The position numbers and the translations under genes are program-made. From Saccoglossus kowalevskii (taxonomy: Eukaryota > Hemichordata > Enteropneusta > Harrimaniidae), in assembly GCF_000003605.2 (NCBI RefSeq), contig NW_003153207.1:1-24058 (forward strand): DNA of 24,058 nucleotides, written 5' to 3'. The notes beneath the pieces are model-generated. The model was not told the origin of the DNA. It saw only the letters and a list, made by a program, of their open reading frames with translations, and did no database searches. Positions 1-11,254 of the stretch are shown here, piece by piece (positions within the stretch are counted from its first letter, which is position 1; each line of letters opens with the position of its first letter).

Positions 1-737
1 AGATTGGTTGATTAAAAATGCCATCAACTATGCCTAGGTACGATGCTAGTAATATCTCATCACTTTCAGCTATTGACTGTAAATTTGATTGGTTGATTGA
101 AAATGCCATCAACTATGCCTCGGTACGATGCTAGTAATATCTCATCACTTTCAGCTATTGACTGTAAATTTGATTGGTTGATTAAAAATGCCATCAACTA
201 TGCCTAGGTACGATGCTAGTAATATCTCATCACTTTCAGCTATTGACTGTAAATTTGATTGGTTGATTAAAAATGCCATCAACTATGCCTAGGTACGATG
301 CTAGTAATATCTCATCACTTTCAGCTATTGAATTTAAAATGGATTGGTTGATTAAAAATGCCATCAACTATGCCTAGGTACGATGCTAGTAATATTTCAT
401 CACTTTCAGCTATTGACTGTAAATTTGATTGGTTAATTAAAAATGCCATCAACTATGCCTAGGTACGATGCTAGTAATATCTCATCACTTTCAGCTATTG
501 ACTGTAAATTTGATTGGTTGATTAAAAATACCATCAACTATGCCTAGGTATGATGCTAGTAATATCGCATCACTGTCAGCTATTGACTGTAAATTTGATT
601 GGTTGATTAAAAATGCCATCAACTATGCCTAGGTACGATGCTAGTAATATCTCGTCACTTAAAGCTATTGACTGTAAATTTGATTGGTTGATTAAAAATG
701 CCATCAACTATGCCTAGGTATGATGCTAGTAATATCT
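1..737 (+). repeat. Window start, matches 22185-22921
   Basis: The constant offset is 22184 bp. By eye the differences are position 1, position 42 (TACGATG against TACAATG) and the TGAATTTAAAATGG variant at 330-333 that replaces TGACCTTAAAATGG. The match ends at 738, where CTCATC here is CTCCTC in the other copy. Confidence 0.88.
172..256 (+). repeat. Representative monomer, type 1 (CTGTAAATTT)
   Basis: This unit is a good model of the most common monomer, numbered 1-85 from GATTGG. Positions 1-12 are GATTGGTTGATT, 13-18 an A-rich stretch, 21-30 CATCAACTAT, 32-37 the palindrome CCTAGG, 40-41 the only CpG (TACGATG), 44-54 GCTAGTAATAT, 55-65 CTCATCACTTT, 66-76 CAGCTATTGAC and 77-85 TGTAAATTT. 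The best kept parts across the array are AGTAATAT and CAGCTATTGAC. Variation is concentrated at positions 13, 19-20, 31-36, 40, 44, 46, 55-58, 64, 77-78 and 84-85. As 85 is not a multiple of three and TAG and TAA recur, no reading frame stays open through the array. Confidence 0.95.
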
Positions 738-860
738 CATCACTTTCAGCTATTGACTGTAAATTTGATTGGTTGATTAAAAATGCCATCAACTATGCCT
801 AGGTACGATGCTAGTAATATCTCATCACTTTCAGCTATTGACCTTAAAAAGGATTGGTTG

Positions 861-1548
861 ATTAAAAATGCCATCAACTATGCCTAGGTACGATGCTAGT
901 AATATCTCATCACTTTCAGCTATTGACTGTAAATTTGATTGGTTGATTAAAAATACCATCAACTATGCCTAGGTATGATGCTAGTAATATCGCATCACTG
1001 TCAGCTATTGACTGTAAATTTGGATTGGTTGATTAAAAATGCCATCACTATGCCTAGGTACGATGCTAGTAATATCTCGTCACTTAAAGCTATTGACTGT
1101 AAATTTGATTGGTTGATTAAAAATGCCATCAACTATGCCTAGGTATGATGCTAGTAATATCTCCTCACTTTCAGCTATTGACTGTAAATTTGATTGGTTG
1201 ATTAAAAATGTCATCAACTATGCCGAGGTACGATGCTAGTAATATCTCATCACTTTCAGCTATTGACTGTAAATTTGATTGGTTGATTGAAAATCCCATC
1301 AACTATGCCTAGGTATGAATGATGCCAGTAATATCTCATCACTTTCAGCTATTGACCTTAAATTTGATTGGTTGATTAAAAATGTCATCAACTATGCCTC
1401 GGTACGATGCTAGTAATATCTCATCACTTTCAGCTATTGACTGTAAATTTGATTGGTTGATTAAAAATGCCATCAACTATGCCTAGGTACGATGCTAGTA
1501 ATATCTCATCACTTTCAGCTATTGACTGTAAATTTGATTGGTTGATTA
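861..1548 (+). repeat. 688-bp block, matches 22620-23307
   Basis: The offset is 21759 bp. It includes cassette copy 1 and the following CCTCGG unit; only the +1/-1 pair near 1022-1046 differs by eye. The matches at 1-737 and 861-1548 have different offsets (22184 and 21759, five monomers apart), so a five-unit insertion or deletion separates the two relationships. Confidence 0.88.
937..1365 (+). repeat. Five-monomer cassette, copy 1
   Basis: Five consecutive monomers with a fixed set of diagnostic changes: an ATACC unit with TCGCATCACTGTC, a unit with CTCGTCACTTAAAGC, a GGTATG unit, a GTCATC/GCCGAGG unit, and an 89-bp unit at 1277-1365 with CCCATC and a 4-bp longer TATGAATGATGCCAG. Total length is 429 bp (4 x 85 + 89). 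This copy carries a private +1/-1 indel pair (TGGATTGG near 1022, CATCACTA near 1046) and shares CTCCTCAC at 1161 only with the copy at 22696. Confidence 0.93.
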
Positions 1549-1790
1549 AAAATGCCATCAACTATGCCTAGGTACGATGCTAGTAATATCTCATCACTTT
1601 CAGCTATTGACCTTAAAATGGATTGGTTGATTAAAAATGCCATCAACTATGCCTAGGTACGATGCTAGTAATATTTCATCACTTTCAGCTATTGACTGTA
1701 AATTTGATTGGTTAATTAAAAATGCCATCAACTATGCCTAGGTACGATGCTAGTAATATCTCATCACTTTCAGCTATTGACTGTAAATTT

Positions 1791-2219
1791 GATTGGTTGA
1801 TTAAAAATACCATCAACTATGCCTAGGTATGATGCTAGTAATATCGCATCACTGTCAGCTATTGACTGTAAATTTGATTGGTTGATTAAAAATGCCATCA
1901 ACTATGCCTAGGTACGATGCTAGTAATATCTCGTCACTTAAAGCTATTGACTGTAAATTTGATTGGTTGATTAAAAATGCCATCAACTATGCCTAGGTAT
2001 GATGCTAGTAATATCTCATCACTTTCAGCTATTGACTGTAAATTTGATTGGTTGATTAAAAATGTCATCAACTATGCCGAGGTACGATGCTAGTAATATC
2101 TCATCACTTTCAGCTATTGACTGTAAATTTGATTGGTTGATTGAAAATCCCATCAACTATGCCTAGGTATGAATGATGCCAGTAATATCTCATCACTTTC
2201 AGCTATTGACCTTAAATTT
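1791..2219 (+). repeat. Five-monomer cassette, copy 2
   Basis: Same ordered five units, with the ATACC landmark 360 bp before the TATGAATG insertion as in the other complete copies. It begins 854 bp after copy 1 (ten units plus 4 bp) and ends in the 89-bp unit at 2131-2219. It is followed by GTCATC and CCTAAG units and then by the 35-bp truncated unit at 2374. Confidence 0.93.
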
Positions 2220-2373
2220 GATTGGTTGATTAAAAATGTCATCAACTATGCCTAGGTACGATGCTAGTAATATCTCATCACTTTCAGCTATTGACTGTAA
2301 ATTTGATTGGTTGATTGAAAATGTCATCAACTATGCCTAAGTACGATGCTAGTAATATCTCATCACTTTCAGC

Positions 2374-2408
2374 CGGTACGATGCCAGTAATATCTCATCA
2401 CTTTCAGC
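2374..2408 (+). repeat. 35-bp truncated unit (50-bp deletion)
   Basis: CAGC is joined directly to CGGTACGATGCCAG, giving a unit of 35 bp between successive TTTCAGC motifs instead of 85. Exactly 50 bp, from TATTGAC to the T before CGGTACG, is missing. The unit is one of a pair with 2664-2698, starting 290 bp apart (3 x 85 + 35). It is preceded by a unit with CCTAAGTACG, as in all other copies. Confidence 0.95.
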
Positions 2409-2416
2409 TATTGACC

Positions 2417-2501
2417 TTAAATTGGATTGGTTGATTAAAAATGCCATCAACTATGCCCAGGTACGATGCTAGTAATATCTCATCACTTTCAGCTATTGAC
2501 T
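2417..2501 (+). repeat. Representative type 2 context (CCTTAAATTG/GATTGG, CCCAGG)
   Basis: The second common type has CCTTAAATTG in place of CTGTAAATTT just before GATTGG, that is T77C, G78T and T85G. It often goes with CCCAGG instead of CCTAGG in the following unit, as here, which removes the hexamer palindrome. Rarer related forms read CCTTAAAATG (about 1611, 10391, 13436, 18776, 22516) and CCTTAAAAAG (about 842, 9284, 17088). Types 1 and 2 are interspersed throughout and in places alternate, for example at 3361-3700. Confidence 0.85.
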
Positions 2502-2663
2502 GTAAATTTGATTGGTTGATTAAAAATGTCATCAACTATGCCTAGGTACGATGCTAGTAATATCTCATCAGTGTCAGCTATTGACTGTAAATTTGATTGG
2601 TTGATTGAAAATGTCATCAACTATGCCTAAGTACGATGCTAGTAATATCTCATCACTTTCAGC

Positions 2664-2698
2664 CGGTACGATGCCAGTAATATCTCATCACTTTCAGC
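2664..2698 (+). repeat. 35-bp truncated unit (50-bp deletion)
   Basis: Second member of the pair that starts at 2374, with the same CAGC/CGGTACG junction and GATGCCAG. It is followed by a type 2 unit with GGATTGATTG, a variant also found after the matching copies at 12542 and 18056. Confidence 0.95.
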
Positions 2699-2811
2699 TA
2701 TTGACCTTAAATTGGATTGATTGATTAAAAATGCCATCAACTATGCCTAGGTATGATGCTAGTAATATCTCATCACTTTCAGCTATTAACCTTAAATTGG
2801 ATTGGTTGATT

Positions 2812-2895
2812 AAAAATGCCATCAACTTGCTTAGGTATGATGCTAGTAATATCTCATCACTGTCAGCTATTGACTGTAAATTTGATTGGTTGATT
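2812..2895 (+). repeat. 84-bp monomer variant (1-bp deletion)
   Basis: CAACTATGC is reduced to CAACTTGC near 2826, giving an 84-bp unit. The same deletion is found at about 18219, in the block copied 15392 bp away. As 84 is divisible by three, the frame is kept through this unit, and this alone opens frames of 62 codons (+, 2731-2919) and 71 codons (-, 2694-2909) and their duplicates at 18123-18311 and 18086-18301. These are repeat by-products and not genes. Confidence 0.9.
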
Positions 2896-3360
2896 AAAAA
2901 TGCCATCAACTATGCCTAGGTACGATTCTAGTAATATCTCATCACTTTCAGCTATTGACCTTAAATTGGATTGGTTGATTAAAAATGCCATCAACTATGC
3001 CTAGGTACGATTCTAGTAATATCTCATCACTTTCAGCTATTGACCTTAAATTGGATTGGTTGATTAAAAATGCCATCAACTATGCCTAGGTATGATGCTA
3101 GTAATATTTCATCACTTTCAGCTATTGACTGTAAATTTGATTGGTTGATTAAAAATGTCATCAACTATGCCGAGGTAAGATGCTAGTAATATCTCATCAC
3201 TTTCAGCTATTGACTGTAAATTTGATTGGTTGATTAAAAATGTCATCAACTATGCCTAGGTATGATGCTAGTAATATCGCATCACTGTCAGCTATTGACT
3301 GTAAATTTGATTGGTTGATTAAAAATGCCATCAACTATGCCTCGGTATGATGCTAGTAAT

Positions 3361-3679
3361 ATCTCATCACTTTCAGCTATTGACCTTAAATTGGATTGGT
3401 TGATTAAAAATGCCATCAACTATGCCTAGGTACGATGCGAGTAACATCTCATCACTTTCAGCTATTGACTGTAAATTTGATTGGTTGATTAAAAATGCCA
3501 TCAACTATGCCTAGGTACGATGCTAGTAATATCTCATCACTTTCAGCTATTGACCTTAAATTGGATTGGTTGATTAAAAATGCCATCAACTATGCCTAGG
3601 TACGATGCGAGTAACATCTCATCACTTTCAGCTATTGACTGTAAATTTGATTGGTTGATTAAAAATGCCATCAACTATG
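3361..3679 (+). repeat. Perfect tandem duplication of a 170-bp dimer
   Basis: 3361-3509 repeats without a visible mismatch at 3531-3679. Each copy holds one type 2 and one type 1 unit and the rare GCGAGTAACATC variant. The copies are in direct tandem with a 170-bp period, a small recent duplication of two monomers. Confidence 0.9.
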
Positions 3680-5149
3680 TCTAGGTATGATGCTAGTAAT
3701 ATCTCATCACTTTCAGCTATTGACTGTAAATTTGATTGGTTGATTGAAAATGCCATCAACTATGTCTAGGTATGATGCTAGTAATATCTCATCACTTTCA
3801 GCTATTGACCTTAAATTGGATTGGTTGATTAAAAATGCCATCAACTATGCTTAGGTATGATGCTAGTAATATCTCATCACTGTCAGCTATTGACTGTAAA
3901 TTTGATTGGTTGATTAAAAATGCCATCAACTATGCCTAGGTACGATTCTAGTAATATCTCATCACTTTCAGCTATTGACCTTAAATTGGATTGGTTGATT
4001 AAAAATGCCATCAACTATGCCCAGGTATGATGCTAGTAATATTTCATCACTTTCAGCTATTGACTGTAAATTTGATTGGTTGATTAAAAATGCCATCAAC
4101 TATGCCTAGGTATGATGCTAGTAATATTTCATCACTTTCAGCTATTGACTGTAAATTTGATTGGTTGATTAAAAATGCCATCAACTATGCCTAGGTACGA
4201 TGCTAGTAATATTTCATCACTTTCAGCTATTGACCTTAAATTGGATTGGTTGATTAAAAATGCCATCAACTATGCCCAGGTACGATGCTAGTAATATCTC
4301 ATCACTTTCAGCTATTGACCTTAAATTGGATTGGTTGATTAAAAATGCCATCAACTATGCCCAGGTACGATGCTAGTAATATCTCATCACTTTCAGCTAT
4401 TGACCTTAAATTGGATTGGTTGATTAAAAATGCCATCAACTATGCCCAGGTACGATGCTAGTAATATCTCATCACTTTCAGCTATTGACTGTAAATTTGA
4501 TTGGTTGATTAAAAATGCCATCTACTATGCCTAGGTACGATGCTAGTAATATCTCATCACTTTCAGCTATTGACTGCAAATTTGATTGGTTGATTGAAAA
4601 TGCCATCAACTATGCCTAGGTACGATGCTAGTAATATCTCATCACTTTCAGCTATTGACTGTAAATTTGATTGGTTGATTAAAAATGCCATCAACTATGC
4701 CTAGGTATGATGCTAGTAATATCGCATCACTGTCAGCTATTGACTGTAAATTTGATTGGTTGATTAAAAATGCCATCAACTATGCCTCGGTATGATGCTA
4801 GTAATTTCTCATCACTTTCAGCTATTGACCTTAAATTGGATTGGTTGATTAAAAATGCCATCAACTATGCCTAGGTACGATGCGAGTAACATCTCATCAC
4901 TTTCAGCTATTGACTGTAAATTTGATTGGTTGATTAAAAATGCCATCAACTATGCCTAGGTACGATGCTAGTAATATCTCATCACTTTCAGCTATTGACT
5001 GTAAATTTGATTGATTGATTAAAAATGCCATCAACTATGCCTAGGTATGATGCTAGTAATATCTCATCACTTTCAGCTATTGACCTTAAATTGGATTGGT
5101 TGATTAAAAATGCCATCAACTATGCTTAGGTATGATGCTAGTAATATCT

Positions 5150-6150
5150 CATCACTGTCAGCTATTGACTGTAAATTTGATTGGTTGATTAAAAATGCCA
5201 TCAACTATGCCTATGTACGATTCTAGTAATATCTCATCACTTTCAGCTATTGACCTTAAATTGGATTGGTTGATTAAAAATGCCATCAACTATGCCCAGG
5301 TATGATGCTAGTAATATTTCATCACTTTCAGATATTGACTGTAAATTTGATTAGTTGATTAAAAATGCCATCAACTATGCCTAGGTATGATGCTAGTAAT
5401 ATTTCATCACTTTCAGCTATTGACTGTAAATTTGATTGGTTGATTAAAAATGCCATCAACTATGCCTAGATACGATGCTAGTAATATCTCATCACTTTCA
5501 GCTATTGACTGTAAATTTGATTGGTTGATTGAAAATGCCATCAACTATGCCTCGATACGATGCTAGTAATATTTCATCACTTTCAGCTATTGACTGTAAA
5601 TTTGATTGGTTGATTAAAAATACCATCAACTATGCCTAGGTATGATGCTAGTAATATCACATCACTGTCAGCTATTGACTGTAAATTTGATTGGTTGATT
5701 AAAAATGCCATCAACTATGCCTAGGTACGATGCTAGTAATATCTCGTCACTTTAAGCTATTGACTGTAAATTTGATTGGTTGATTAAAAATGCCATCAAC
5801 TGTGCCTAGGTATGATGCTAGTAATATCTCATCACTTTCAGCTATTGACTGTAAATTTGATTGGTTGATTAAAAATGTCATCAAATATGCCGAGGTACGA
5901 TGCTAGTAATATCTCATCACTTTCAGCTATTGACTGTAAATTTGATTGGTTGATTGAAAATCCCATCAACTATGCCTAGGTATGAATGATGCCAGTAATA
6001 TCTCATCACTTTCAGCTATTGACCTTAAATTTGATTGGTTGATTAAAAATGTCATCAACTATGCCTAGGTACGATGCTAGTAATATCTCATCAGTGTCAG
6101 CTATTGACTGTAAATTTGATTGGTTGATTGAAAATGTCATCAACTATGCC
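5150..6150 (+). repeat. Block repeated at 6850-7765
   Basis: The first part (5150-5620) matches 6850-7320 at an offset of exactly 1700 bp (20 units), with the shared rare variants CAGATATTGAC, GATTAGTTG and CTCGATACG. The later part matches at 1615 bp, one unit less, and includes the 89-bp units at 5944 and 7559. The second copy therefore lost one net monomer between the two parts, and the first two units of the cassette there are replaced. Confidence 0.87.
5604..6032 (+). repeat. Five-monomer cassette, copy 3
   Basis: All five diagnostic units are present in order, 429 bp, ending with the 89-bp unit at 5944-6032. It differs from the other copies by TCACATC in place of TCGCATC, CACTTTAAGC in place of CACTTAAAGC, CAACTGTGCC near 5800 and CAAATATGCC near 5883. 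It is the most diverged of the complete copies. Confidence 0.92.
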
Positions 6151-6420
6151 TAAGTACGATGCTATTAATATCTCATCACTTTCAGCTATTGACTGTAAAT
6201 TTGATTGGTTGATTAAAAATGCCATCAACTATGCCTAGGTACGATGCTAGTAATATTTCATCACTTTCAGCTATTGACTGCAAATTTGATTGGTTGATTG
6301 AAAATGCCATCAACTATGCCTAGGTACGATGCTAGTAATATCTCATCACTTTCAGCTATTGACTGTAAATTTGATTGGTTGATTAAAAATGCCATCAACT
6401 ATGCCTAGGTATGATGCTAG

Positions 6421-6434
6421 TAATATCATCACTT
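6421..6434 (+). repeat. 83-bp monomer variant (TAATATCATC), first of four
   Basis: TAATATCTCATC is shortened by 2 bp to TAATATCATC. The same change occurs at 6759, 8206 and 8544. The pairs 6421/8206 and 6759/8544 are each exactly 1785 bp (21 x 85) apart, and 6421 and 8206 also share the rare CTGTACATTT just downstream, so they were copied as one block. Confidence 0.92.
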
Positions 6435-6849
6435 TCAGCTATTGACTGTACATTTGATTGGTTGATTAAAAATGCCATCAACTATGCCTAGGTACGATGC
6501 TAGTAATATCTCATCACTTTCAGCTATTGACTGTAAATTTGATTGGTTGATTAAAAATGCCATCAACTATGCCTAGGTATGATGCTAGTAATATCACATC
6601 ACTGTCAGCTATTGACTGCAAATTTGATTGGTTGATTGAAAATGCCATCAACTATGCCTAGGTACGATGCTAGTAATATCTCATCACTTTCAGCTATTGA
6701 CTGTAAATTTGATTGGTTGATTAAAAATGCCATCAACTATGCCTAGGTATGATGCTAGTAATATCATCACTTTCAGCTATTGACTGTAAATTTGATTGGT
6801 TGATTAAAAATACCATCAACTATGCCTAGGTATGATGCTAGTAATATCA

Positions 6850-7765
6850 CATCACTGTCAGCTATTGACTGTAAATTTGATTGGTTGATTAAAAATGCCA
6901 TCAACTATGCCTAGGTACGATTCTAGTAATATCTCATCACTTTCAGCTATTGACCTTAAATTGGATTGGTTGATTAAAAATGCCATCAACTATGCCCAGG
7001 TATGATGCTAGTAATATTTCATCACTTTCAGATATTGACTGTAAATTTGATTAGTTGATTAAAAATGCCATCAACTATGCCTAGGTATGATGCTAGTAAT
7101 ATTTCATCACTTTCAGCTATTGACTGTAAATTTGATTGGTTGATTAAAAATGCCATCAACTATGCCTAGGTACGATGCTAGTAATATCTCATCACTTTCA
7201 GCTATTGACTGTAAATTTGATTGGTTGATTGAAAATGCCATCAACTATGCCTCGATACGATGCTAGTAATATCTCATCACTTTCAGCTATTGACTGTAAA
7301 TTTGATTGGTTGATTAAAAATGCCATCAACTATGCCTAGATACGATGCTAGTAATATCTCATCACTTTCAGCTATTGACTGTAAATTTGATTGGTTGATT
7401 AAAAATGCCATCAACTATGCCTAGGTATGATGCTAGTAATATCTCATCACTTTCAGCTATTGACTGTAAATTTGATTGGTTGATTAAAAATGTCATCAAC
7501 TATGCCGAGGTACGATGCTAGTAATATCTCATCACTTTCAGCTATTGACTGTAAATTTGATTGGTTGATTGAAAATCCCATCAACTATGCCTAGGTATGA
7601 ATGATGCCAGTAATATCTCATCACTTTCAGCTATTGACCTTAAATTTGATTGGTTGATTAAAAATGTCATCAACTATGCCTAGGTACGATGCTAGTAATA
7701 TCTCATCAGTGTCAGCTATTGACTGTAAATTTGATTGGTTGATTGAAAATGTCATCAACTATGCC
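6850..7765 (+). repeat. Block repeated from 5150-6150
   Basis: Second copy of the 5150-6150 block. It is followed, at an offset of 1785 bp, by copies at about 8030-8570 of the region around 6250-6780, with the 83-bp units and CTGTACATTT. Together they make 5.15-8.6 kb an imperfect tandem of two segments of 20-21 monomers. Confidence 0.87.
7389..7647 (+). repeat. Partial cassette (last three units)
   Basis: Only the last three units of the cassette are present: the GGTATG unit, the GTCATC/GCCGAGG unit and the 89-bp unit at 7559-7647. The preceding unit has TGCCATC and CTAGATACG rather than the expected CTCGTCAC, so the first two units have been lost or replaced. The surrounding array matches the area of copy 3 at an offset of 1615-1700 bp. 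Confidence 0.88.
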
Positions 7766-7801
7766 TAAGTACGATGCTAGTAATATCTCATCACTTTCAG
7801 C

Positions 7802-7886
7802 TATTGACTGTAAATTTGATTGGTTGATTGAAAATGCCATCAACTATGCCTCGGTACGATGCCAGTAATATCTCATCACTTTCAGC
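7802..7886 (+). repeat. Undeleted form of the truncated unit
   Basis: At this place the context of the truncated units (CCTAAGTACG unit before, CGGTACGATGCCAG and a CCTTAAATTG/CCCAGG unit after) is present but the 50 bp missing elsewhere (7802-7851) are intact. The sequence on both sides otherwise matches 2374. It is either the ancestral state or a repair of the deletion by exchange with a full-length unit. The 50 bp are an ordinary type 1 segment with TTGAAAATGCC and CCTCGG. Confidence 0.85.
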
Positions 7887-8817
7887 TATTGACCTTAAAT
7901 TGGATTGGTTGATTAAAAATGCCATCAACTATGCCCAGGTACGATGCTAGTAATATCTCATCACTTTCAGCTATTGACTGTAAATTTGATTGGTTGATTA
8001 AAAATGCCATCTACTATGCCTAGGTACGATGCTAGTAATATCTCATCACTTTCAGCTATTGACTGCAAATTTGATTGGTTGATTGAAAATGCCATCAACT
8101 ATGCCTAGGTACGATGCTAGTAATATCTCATCACTTTCAGCTATTGACTGTAAATTTGATTGGTTGATTAAAAATGCCATCAACTATGCCTAGGTATGAT
8201 GCTAGTAATATCATCACTTTCAGCTATTGACTGTACATTTGATTGGTTGATTAAAAATGCCATCAACTATGCCTAGGTACGATGCTAGTAATATCTCATC
8301 ACTTTCAGCTATTGACTGTAAATTTGATTGGTTGATTAAAAATGCCATCAACTATGCCTAGGTATGATGCTAGTAATATCACATCACTGTCAGCTATTGA
8401 TTGCAAATTTGATTGGTTGATTGAAAATGCCATCAACTATGCCTAGGTACGATGCTAGTAATATCTCATCACTTTCAGCTATTGACTGTAAATTTGATTG
8501 GTTGATTAAAAATGCCATCAACTATGCCTAGGTATGATGCTAGTAATATCATCACTTTCAGCTATTGACTGTAAATTTGATTGGTTGATTAAAAATGTCA
8601 TCAACTATGCCGAGGTAAGATGCTAGTAATATCTCATCACTTTCAGCTATTGACTGTAAATTTGATTGGTTGATTAAAAATGTCATCAACTATGCCTAGG
8701 TACGATGCTAGTAATATCTCATCAGTGTCAGCTATTGACTGTAAATTTGATTGGTTGATTGAAAATGTCATCAACTATGCCTAAGTACGATGCTAGTAAT
8801 ATCTCATCACTTTCAGC

Positions 8818-8852
8818 CGGTACGATGCCAGTAATATCTCATCACTTTCAGC
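8818..8852 (+). repeat. 35-bp truncated unit (50-bp deletion), single
   Basis: Same junction as the other copies. Here the second member of the pair is absent: 290 bp further on (near 9105) the array has an ordinary CAGCTATTGAC unit. A switch to a different block, matching 18567 onward, occurs at about 9075, so the pair was interrupted by an exchange. Confidence 0.94.
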
Positions 8853-9074
8853 TATTGACCTTAAATTGGATTGGTTGATTAAAAATGCCATCAACTATGC
8901 CCAGGTACGATGCTAGTAATATCTCATCACTTTCAGCTATTGACTGTAAATTTGATTGGTTGATTAAAAATGTCATCAACTATGCCTAGGTACGATGCTA
9001 GTAATATCTCATCAGTGTCAGCTATTGACTGTAAATTTGATTGGTTGATTGAAAATGTCATCAACTATGCCTAA

Positions 9075-10316
9075 GTACGATGCTAGTAATATCTCATCAC
9101 TTTCAGCTATTGACTGTAAATTTGATTGGTTGATTAAAAATGCCATCAACTATGCCTAGGTACGATGCTAGTAATATCTCATCACTTTCAGCTATTGACT
9201 GTAAATTTGATTGGTTGATTAAAAATGCCATCAACTATGCCTAGGTACGATGCTAGTAATATCTCATCACTTTCAGCTATTGACCTTAAAAAGGATTGGT
9301 TGATTAAAAATGCCATCAACTATGCCTAGGTACGATGCTAGTAATATTTCATCACTTTCAGCTATTGACTGTAAATTTGATTGGTTAATTAAAAATGCCA
9401 TCAACTATGCCTAGGCACGATGCTAGTAATATCTCATCACTTTCAGCTATTGACTGTAAATTTGATTGGTTGATTAAAAATACCATCAACTATGCCTAGG
9501 TATGATGCTAGTAATATCGCATCACTGTCAGCTATTGACTGTAAATTTGATTGGTTGATTAAAAATGCCATCAACTATGCCTAGGTACGATGCTAGTAAT
9601 ATCTCGTCACTTTAAGCTATTGACTGTAAATTTGATTGGTTGATTAAAAATGCCATCAACTATGCCTAGGTATGATGCTAGTAATATCTCATCACTGTCA
9701 GCTATTGACTGTAAATTTGATTGGTTGATTAAAAATGCCATCAACTATGCCTAGGTACGATTCTAGTAATATCTCATCACTTTCAGCTATTGACCTTAAA
9801 TTGGATTGGTTGATTAAAAATGCCATCAACTATGCCCAGGTACGATGCTAGTAATATCTCATCACTTTCAGCTATTGACCTTAAATTGGATTGGTTGATT
9901 GAAAATGCCATCAACTATGCCTAGGTACGATGCTAGTAATATCTCATCACTTTCAGCTATTGACTGTAAATTTGATTGGTTGATTAAAAATGCCATCAAC
10001 TATGCCTAGGTATGATGCTAGTAATATCGCATCACTGTCAGCTATTGACTGTAAATTTGATTGGTTGATTAAAAATGCCATCAACTATGCCTCGGTATGA
10101 TGCTAGTAATTTCTCATCACTTTCAGCTATTGACCTTAAATTGGATTGGTTGATTAAAAATGCCATCAACTATGCCTAGGTACGATGCGAGTAACATCTC
10201 ATCACTTTCAGCTATTGACTGTAAATTTGATTGGTTGATTAAAATGCCATCACTATGCCTAGGTACGATGCTAGTAATATCTCATCACTTTCAGCTATTG
10301 ACTGTAAATTTGATTG
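9075..10316 (+). repeat. 1.24-kb duplicated block, copy A
   Basis: It matches 18567-19810 at an offset of 9492 bp, changing to 9494 after two single-base deletions near 10230 and 10250 in this copy. A handful of substitutions is visible, such as AGGCACG near 9415 and AAAAAGG against AAAATGG near 9290. It contains the linked TACCATC, TCGCATC, CTCGTCACTTTAAGC and GCGAGTAACATC variants. Confidence 0.9.
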
Positions 10317-11254
10317 GTTGATTAAAAATGCCATCAACTATGCCTAGGTACGATGCTAGTAATATCTCATCACTTTCAGCTATTGACCTTAAAATGGATT
10401 GGTTGATTAAAAATGCCATCAACTATGCCTAGGTACGATGCTAGTAATATCTCATCACTTTCAGCTATTGACCTTAAAATGGATTGGTTGATTATAAATG
10501 CCATCAACTATGCCTAGGTACGATGCTAGTAATATTTCATCACTTTCAGCTATAGACCTTAAATTGGATTGGTTGATTAAAAATGCCATCAACTATGCCC
10601 AGGTACGATGCTAGTAATATCTCATCACTTTCAGCTATTGACCTTAAATTGGATTGGTTGATTAAAAATGTCATCAACTATGCCCAGGTACGATGCTAGT
10701 AATATCTCATCACTTTCAGCTATTGACCTTAAATTGGATTGGTTGATTAAAAATGCCATCAACTATGCCCAGGTACGATGCTAGTAATATCTCATCACTT
10801 CCAGCTATTGACTGTAAATTTGATTGGTTGATTAAAAATGCCATCTACTATGCCTAGGTACGATGCTAGTAATATCTCATCACTTTCAGCTATTGACTGT
10901 AAATTTGATTGGTTGATTAAAAATGCCATCAACTATGCCTAGGTATGATGCTAGTAATATCGCATCACTGTCAGCTATTGACTGTAAATTTGATTGGTTG
11001 ATTAAAAATGCCATCAACTATGCCTCGGTATGATGCTAGTAATTTCTCATCACTTTCAGCTATTGACCTTAAATTGGATTGGTTGATTAAAAATGCCATC
11101 AACTATGCCTAGGTACGATGCGAGTAACATCTCATCACTTTCAGCTATTGACTATAAATTTGATTGGTTGATTAAAAATGCCATCAACTATGCCTAGGTA
11201 CGATGCTAGTAATATCTCATCACTTTCAGCTATTGACTGTAAATTTGATTGATT

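Larger units (their letters stand above)
1715..3007 (+). repeat. 1.29-kb duplicated block, copy A
   Basis: It matches 17107-18399 at a constant offset of 15392 bp. By eye the only differences are two substitutions at 2281 and 2283 (CTTTCAG here, GTGTCAG in the other copy). The block holds a complete cassette, both truncated units and the 84-bp unit. It ends where GGTAC (3008) differs from GGTAT (18400). Confidence 0.93.

Noticed and set aside
172-256. Hairpin or inverted repeat around CCTAGG (CATC ... GATG)
   Set aside because: The arms are only four bases with sixteen between them, and the inner bases do not pair beyond the hexamer. The hexamer itself is often lost (CCCAGG, CCTCGG, CTTAGG), so it is not maintained.
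2560-2590. Hammerhead-like core on the minus strand (CTGATGAG from the CATCAGTGTCAG variant)
   Set aside because: The first conserved box is matched only in a minority variant. I find no CGAAAC-type second box with a plausible stem after it, so a self-cleaving RNA is not supported.
2694-2919. Overlapping open frames of 71 codons (-) and 62 codons (+), duplicated at 18086-18311
   Set aside because: They exist only because one unit is 84 bp long (divisible by three) and nearby stops happen to fall out of frame. The peptides are translations of the monomer, appear in opposite strands of the same DNA, and occur twice because the block was copied.
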